From: Zonotrichia leucophrys gambelii
Lineage: Eukaryota; Chordata; Aves; Passeriformes; Passerellidae
Direction: 5' to 3'
NCBI RefSeq assembly: GCF_028769735.1
Contig: NC_088170.1
Location: 49,075,585-49,139,584 of the forward strand
Length of the DNA stretch: 64,000 nt
Shown: positions 59,408 to 64,000 of the stretch, piece by piece
Layout: every line of letters starts with the position of its first letter
Position numbering within the stretch: position 1 is the first letter of the stretch
Made by a program: the position numbers and the translations under genes
The notes under the pieces: model-generated
Seen by the model: only the letters and a program-made list of their open reading frames with translations
Told to the model about the DNA's origin: nothing
The model's database searches: none

Positions 59408-60293
59408 ACTTGGTTCCAAAACAGATCTGTTGCTGGCCAAAATTTAGTCCATTAGCCATGGCGGCAGAACCTTAGGGAAGACATATGAGGAAGGCTAAAA
59501 AACCACTGTGCACAGCTGTGAGAAAAATGCAAGAGAAAGGCTCTGTAGACACCGAAATCAGCAAAGAGGAAGATGATGAGGCGCTCCAGGCACCAGAGCA
59601 GACATTTCCCTGTAGCCTGTAGAGATGCCATGGCTGTCTTTCAGCAGCCTGTGGAGGACCCCACACCAGAGAAGGCGGACCTGTCCTAAAGGAAGTTGCA
59701 GCTTGAGACCATATAGGAGCAGGATCTTGGCAAGAGCTGCAGTCTGTGGAGGGAAGACCACATAGAACAGGTTTTCTGATTGGAACTGTGATATATTGGT
59801 GCTAGAGCAGTCGGTAAAGAGCTGCTCGATGGGGCACTTTGTGAGGGACCTATTCCTGTGGGAATGAGCCCACAGAGCTCAAATGGAGCAGGGGAAGAGC
59901 GTGAAGAGAAAGAAGTGGCACAGTTGTCTGTCATTCACAGAGCATGAACTGACCACAACTCCCACTCCCCATCTTCCCTGTACTACTAGTAGAGTGGGGA
60001 AGAGGTAGAAGATTTTGGAACAAAGGAGTGAAGTTGACCCTGGGTAGAAGGAGTAGTGTAAAGGGAAAGTGAGTATGGTTTTGTCCATTTCTCTCTATCC
60101 TACTTTAATATATGTTTAAAATTAGGAATAAACTACATTAATATTCTGCAAGTCAAGTTTGCTCTGCCTCTGATGGTGATGGGTGAGTGATCTCCCTGTA
60201 TATAATTCAATCCACAAGTTTTTCCATCTAATTTTCACCCCACTGGCCTGTTGGTGAGGGAGCCTGGCAGTCAGCCATGGTCATTTCACCCCA
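59408..60293 (+). mobile_element. 5'-truncated LTR of an endogenous retrovirus
   Basis: Resembles the long GC-rich passerine LTR family. It has TTGGTTCCAAAACAGATCTG at the left, repeated GGAGCAG and GTGGAGGACCC-like units in the middle (59550-59890), AATAAA at 60127-60132, then GATGGGTGAGTGATCTCCCT and a decayed end GCCATGGTCATTTCACCCCA. Its first part matches the fragment at 25958-26240. No 5' TG start and no target duplication remain. The minus-strand frames over 59472-60088 are shadows of the repeated units. Confidence 0.75.
60127..60132 (+). terminator. Poly(A) signal of the truncated LTR
   Basis: AATAAA about 165 bases before the LTR end, in the position seen in the related solo LTRs. 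Confidence 0.6.
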
Positions 60294-61020
60294 GAAGTTT
60301 ATAATTTTATCACATCAGACAAGTCGCTTCTCCTCCTCCCCAGTTTTGCTGTATTATCTGGGACATGATGTGGGTGGGTGGTATTGATTTTCCTAATGTG
60401 TAAATCCAGTCTTTGTCAGAGTCCTTTGAAGCTGATGTCTCGTCCATGCTATGATCCTAAGCCACCAAGGCTGCATGTTTTGACATGGGGAAGGAGTTAA
60501 TGTGAACTCTACCAAATTGCAAGCTTATTTCTCATCAATGAGCAAGAATTTTTTTGAGATTGATTTCTGTTTAATATTTTCACCCAGTTTATGCATATTT
60601 ATCTGCAAATAATCACCCAAGTCTTTGCACATTCATTTTCAGAGGGGTATCAGTGAACTGCTTATGTAGATTTTCTTCTTATAGAGCTGCATATTTTGCA
60701 GCTACCAGAATTCATACTTAAAAATGTGGTCCTATTAGTGTAAATTACACAGTGTTAGCATATGTTGAAATTTTGAGGCAAAATGATATATGTTTAAAGT
60801 CAAGATTCTAGAAAATTACACAAGCTATGATGGCATTTATAGTTTATGAGAAAGCAATGTTGATAACATGAAAGTTAGCAAACAGTTTAGAGAAAGATCC
60901 TGATACATTTTGTAAGTATGCACAATGGCAGATTGGAATTTGCATTTGAAGGGTTAAAAACCAAAAAAAAAAAAATAGACACTGCAGAAGTGTGAAGATG
61001 GGAAGGTATTACCATACCTG
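60294..61020. other. AT-rich non-coding stretch
   Basis: Nothing recognised apart from an A13 run at 60963-60975. Confidence 0.5.
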
Positions 61021-61090
61021 CTCATGGTAGGAGCATTAGAACTCAAGGAACATTAAGGAGTCTTCTCAACCAAATAATTCTATGATTCTG
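61021..61090 (+). mobile_element. Short CR1 LINE tail (sense)
   Basis: CATGGTAGGAGCATTAGAAC followed by a decayed CTTCTCAACCAAA and the exact CR1 terminus ATTCTATGATTCTG. Only about 70 bases of the 3' end are present. Confidence 0.8.
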
Positions 61091-61925
61091 TAAAATAATG
61101 CTTGGCAGAAGTTGTAGTAGCACTTATAAACTTGCATGTTGATGGTGAAAAAGCAGATTAGACTACATAATCTGAAGGTAATATCTTTTTTTTTTCACAG
61201 TTCTTGGCATAGGTGAAGTTTCAAGACAAGGGAAGCAATCGATTGTATAGTTATAAATCTTTGCATAATTATTCAAAATGCACAGTACCTAAAGCACAAC
61301 GTACAAGCCTGCAAAGGCTCCCATATGCACAGAAAGTGGAAGACAGCTTATGTGACCATACTAATTATGAAAAAGGAAATGCACATGGTACATTTCATGG
61401 TGCGCAACACAAATCTGGATTTTTTTTAACACAAGCACACTGATAGGGAGCAGTTTATGTAAATTATAAGGCTAGTGCTCTCTACTCTCACACTCTATCC
61501 TACTAAGTACGCTGGTTTTGTTTGGGATGGAATAGTAACCCTTCATAGTTGTATGGGGCTATGATTTTTCACCGAGATAGCATCAATAACACGCTCCTGT
61601 TTTAGGCATTGCTGAGCAGTAGTTCTTTACACATCATCAAGGCCCGTTTGTTTTGCTTCTCACACCGTCTTGCCAGCATGTGGGCTGGGGGTGCACAATA
61701 ATTTGGGATGGGATACAGCAGTGACAGCTGACCCCAATTGAACAGAGGGATATTTCACAATATGCGATGTCATGCTTAGCAAAAGCATCTGCATAGAAGG
61801 GGGAAGGTGTTAGAAGTGATAGCATTTGTGTTCCCAAGTAACTGCTATTAGGGATTGAGCACTGCTTTCATGGAAATATCCAAACATCTGCCTGCTGACA
61901 GGTATGCCTGCATTGGCTTTCTGAT
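61091..61925. other. Non-coding stretch
   Basis: A strong acceptor-like tract (TTTTTTTTTTCACAG at about 61186-61200) precedes a 76-codon frame (61213-61443). The frame begins after a TAG and has no recognised content. Confidence 0.45.
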
Positions 61926-62065
61926 GAAAATTCTATCTCAACCTCCGTATTTTCTCACTTCTTCCCTTATCCCATATATTTTCTCACTTTTACCCTCACC
62001 CTGCCGTGGGCAGTGAGCAAGCAGCTGTGTTGTGCTGAGCTGCCAGCCAGGGTTAACCCACAGCA
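61926..62065 (+). mobile_element. LTR 3' end fragment
   Basis: ATTCTATCTCAACCTCCGTA, TTTTCTCACTTTTACCC, CTGCCGTGGGCAGTGAGCAA and CTGCCAGCCAGGGTTAACCC follow the order of the U5 end of the passerine ERV LTR family also seen at 58616-59063 and 59408-60293. It ends near CCCACAGCA. The 5' part is missing. Confidence 0.65.
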
Positions 62066-62914
62066 GGGCATAAATTGAAGGCATTTTAAGAAGTGGTGCT
62101 GAAGTGGTTCTTAAGCACTCATTATGAAGAATTCCCTCCAGGAAGTGCTCTGAGGGCTCATGTTCTGGGTGCCTGTCATAATTCCCATGCAGTGTTTGGT
62201 GTGGCACTTGGTCATGGCCTCCATATTTAGAAGCATAAAATTAGAATGAGCCTCCTAATGCCTTGATGGTATGAGAACATAATTGCATTTCATTTATGAA
62301 ATATGATTATGCTGTTTGAATTATTGGAAAATTTAAAAATACCTTGTTATTTCTTCTTGTAGCTCTGGTGTGACTGAATAAGCAATAAAACCCTCTGTTT
62401 TCCATGAATGTAAGAGACTTGTGCAAAGCAGTTGAAAGTTTGCTGTTTCAAAGTGATAAATCTAAAGTTGTAAAGATCCTGCTAAAGTTGTAAAGAACCT
62501 GCTTTCTGGTTTTAAGATGGTGACTGTACTACACTTGTCATCTTCACAGTCTTAGGAGAACAGTCCTCAAGTGTGTGTTATTGAACGTGAGGTCACGGGC
62601 ACAGCTCTTGGTAATCTCAACATTTAACACAAATGGCTTGGTTATGACCAAAGTTGCTGCTTCTGAGGTGGCTACATTTATAAATCCAACCTAGGCAGCA
62701 GTCAGACATAAGAATGTGCATTTTTTCAAAGATTAATATCAACAATTAGAAACTGTTATTTTGAAGCTCTGGGATGCAATGTCTGTATATTTATGAAAAA
62801 ATATTCATGATAACAAGAAATGTATCTTTTGCAGATATTTGGTGACAATTTCTTTGTGAGCCATCAAATAGGTTTTGCTCTTTTCTCTTGAAGAGACCAC
62901 TAAGTCATGTGCTA
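62066..62914. other. AT-rich non-coding stretch
   Basis: Nothing recognised except the 20-bp tandem duplication at 62462-62501. Confidence 0.5.
62462..62501. repeat. 20-bp tandem duplication
   Basis: Two adjacent 20-base units beginning CTAAAGTTGTAAAGA, with one mismatch. Confidence 0.85.
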
Positions 62915-63150
62915 GATCAGTACAAGAAAGTCATGAACCTGTTGGAGTGGGTCAAGAAGAGGACCACAAAAACAGTCAGAGGGCTGGAGCACCCCTTCTG
63001 TCTAGAAAAGCTGAGGGAGCTGGGGTCATTCTGGAGAAGACAAGGCTGAAGGGAAACCTTTTTGCAGCCTTTCAATATACATAGGCACAAAGAAGATGGA
63101 TTGAGAACATCTTTCTCACAAGGGCCTGAAGCATTATGATGGGGGTAATA
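62915..63150 (+). mobile_element. CR1 LINE fragment (ORF2 C-terminus, sense)
   Basis: AGTACAAGAAAGTCATGAAC, CTGTTGGAGTGGGTCAAGA, CAGAGGGCTGGAGCACCCC and AGGGAGCTGGGGTCATTCTG match the CR1 ORF2 C-terminal coding region (family RxTKLVRGLEHLxYEERLRELGLF). The match continues weakly to about 63150. No 3' tail follows. Confidence 0.85.
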
Positions 63151-64000
63151 TTTCTGGTTATTGTTTAATTCAGAATACACATCATAAAGGTAAATATTTT
63201 GACATGGGATTTAGTTTTCCACCTCCTGAACAAATCTAAAACCTACAGTTTAAGAAAGTCTGTCAGTCATGGTGCAAACCTGCCGTCTCTTCAGGTAACA
63301 CTTTCCTAAACATATTGTCTCTTATCTAGAGGACTGGGAATCTGCTGATTCTTCAACAATAATTAAACATATAATTACTCAAATTATTATAGTGCTAAAT
63401 TTAGTATCCCTTTAGCCGTAGGTGTTTGTAAAAAAAAAGTGGAGATACTACTTATATGATACATAGATGAAATTCACATTATTTGTACTTTACGCTGGAT
63501 ATGTCTACAGTTGATAAGATTTTCTTAATTATATGGCTTTAATAATTATATCTTTTATAGTGCTAGACATAAAACTAGCCAACAATATAAACTTATTTCA
63601 TGTTTATTCCATGTTTATTTCAACATGGACCTATGACACAGATAATAAAAATATGCATTTTTATTTTTACACCAGCTTTTCAATATTTGAGAACTGCTTC
63701 TTATCTTCCAAGGGTCAATTTTATAAGAACCTTAATATCTGCTATTAGTATGATTTGTTAGAATGCTTCTTTCCTTTTGATGTAGTTTGTTTATATCACT
63801 GTGAGTATGACTTGACCATTTAGATACCAAAAAATGTCAATTTGCATTTTGAGAGAAGGAGGCTGATGATTATTTGCAATAAGATCACCATAAGAAAGGA
63901 GATATAATTTCAGCATTACAAAAATGTTATTAATTTACCTTCTTCACTATCAGCGACAACTTTCGGTTTGGATATTCACTGTGGCATTTTCTATACAGAC
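63151..64000. other. AT-rich non-coding stretch to window end
   Basis: Nothing recognised. The frame at 63533-63748 is typical of AT-rich DNA read by chance. Confidence 0.5.

Noticed and set aside
61186..61443. Plus-strand exon after a strong acceptor-like tract
   Set aside because: The frame after the acceptor meets a stop within a few codons in two phases and at 61247-61249 in the third. The 76-codon frame starts after a TAG and has no recognised content.
1..64000. CRISPR array, tRNA or rRNA genes, bacterial operons
   Set aside because: No regularly spaced repeats, cloverleaf-like sequence, rRNA-like sequence or closely packed frames with ribosome-binding sites were seen on either strand.

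Overview
The window looks like a piece of a bird nuclear genome, most probably a songbird. The evidence is indirect but consistent. The background is AT-rich and gene-poor. It carries many 5'-truncated CR1 LINE fragments, some with the typical 3' tail (ATTCTATGATTCTG or its complement). It also carries several long-terminal-repeat (LTR) segments that resemble passerine endogenous-retrovirus LTRs as I remember them. Nothing bacterial, plasmid-like or phage-like was seen: no operons, no ribosome-binding-site-led frames, no CRISPR array, and no recognisable tRNA or rRNA gene.

No complete protein-coding gene could be supported. Most open frames shorter than about 110 codons fit chance in AT-rich DNA or fall inside transposable elements. 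The longest frame (251 codons, minus strand, 19278-20033) has no recognisable domain and starts at GTG. Two minus-strand stretches (46367-46531 and 55187-55467) look like possible exons because an open frame is bounded by plausible splice sites. Both are low-confidence, and no gene family was recognised.

Layout: 1-10087 is AT-rich unique sequence with one open frame at 8261-8497. From 10.1 to 28.6 kb there is a mosaic. It holds CR1 fragments (10088-10202, 15600-15705, 18195-18378, 25641-25843, 27733-28640), an antisense LTR (12656-13666), a well-preserved solo LTR with a perfect ACATA target duplication (20425-21750), a 5' LTR fragment (25958-26240) and several GC-rich blocks of unknown origin. 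From 28.6 to 40.9 kb is a long element-free stretch with possible conserved non-coding sequence around 38.7-39.2 kb. From 40944 to 43250 lies a minus-strand CR1 with a dead ORF2, interrupted by an LTR-like insertion. From 43.2 to 54.4 kb is mostly unique sequence, with an antisense LTR plus primer-binding-site-like junction near 49.7-50.25 kb and a possible conserved block at 47.6-48.0 kb. The last 10 kb holds a solo LTR with a TTATG duplication (58616-59063), an LTR inserted next to a CR1 fragment (59274-60293), an LTR 3' end (61926-62065) and three more CR1 fragments.

The elements are independent insertions and do not form a pathway. The main content is a record of CR1 and LTR activity in non-coding bird DNA. 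No new biological system was identified. The best leads are the two exon candidates, the conserved-element candidates, and the well-preserved LTRs that carry their own poly(A) signals. Family assignments rest on remembered consensus features, since no search could be run.
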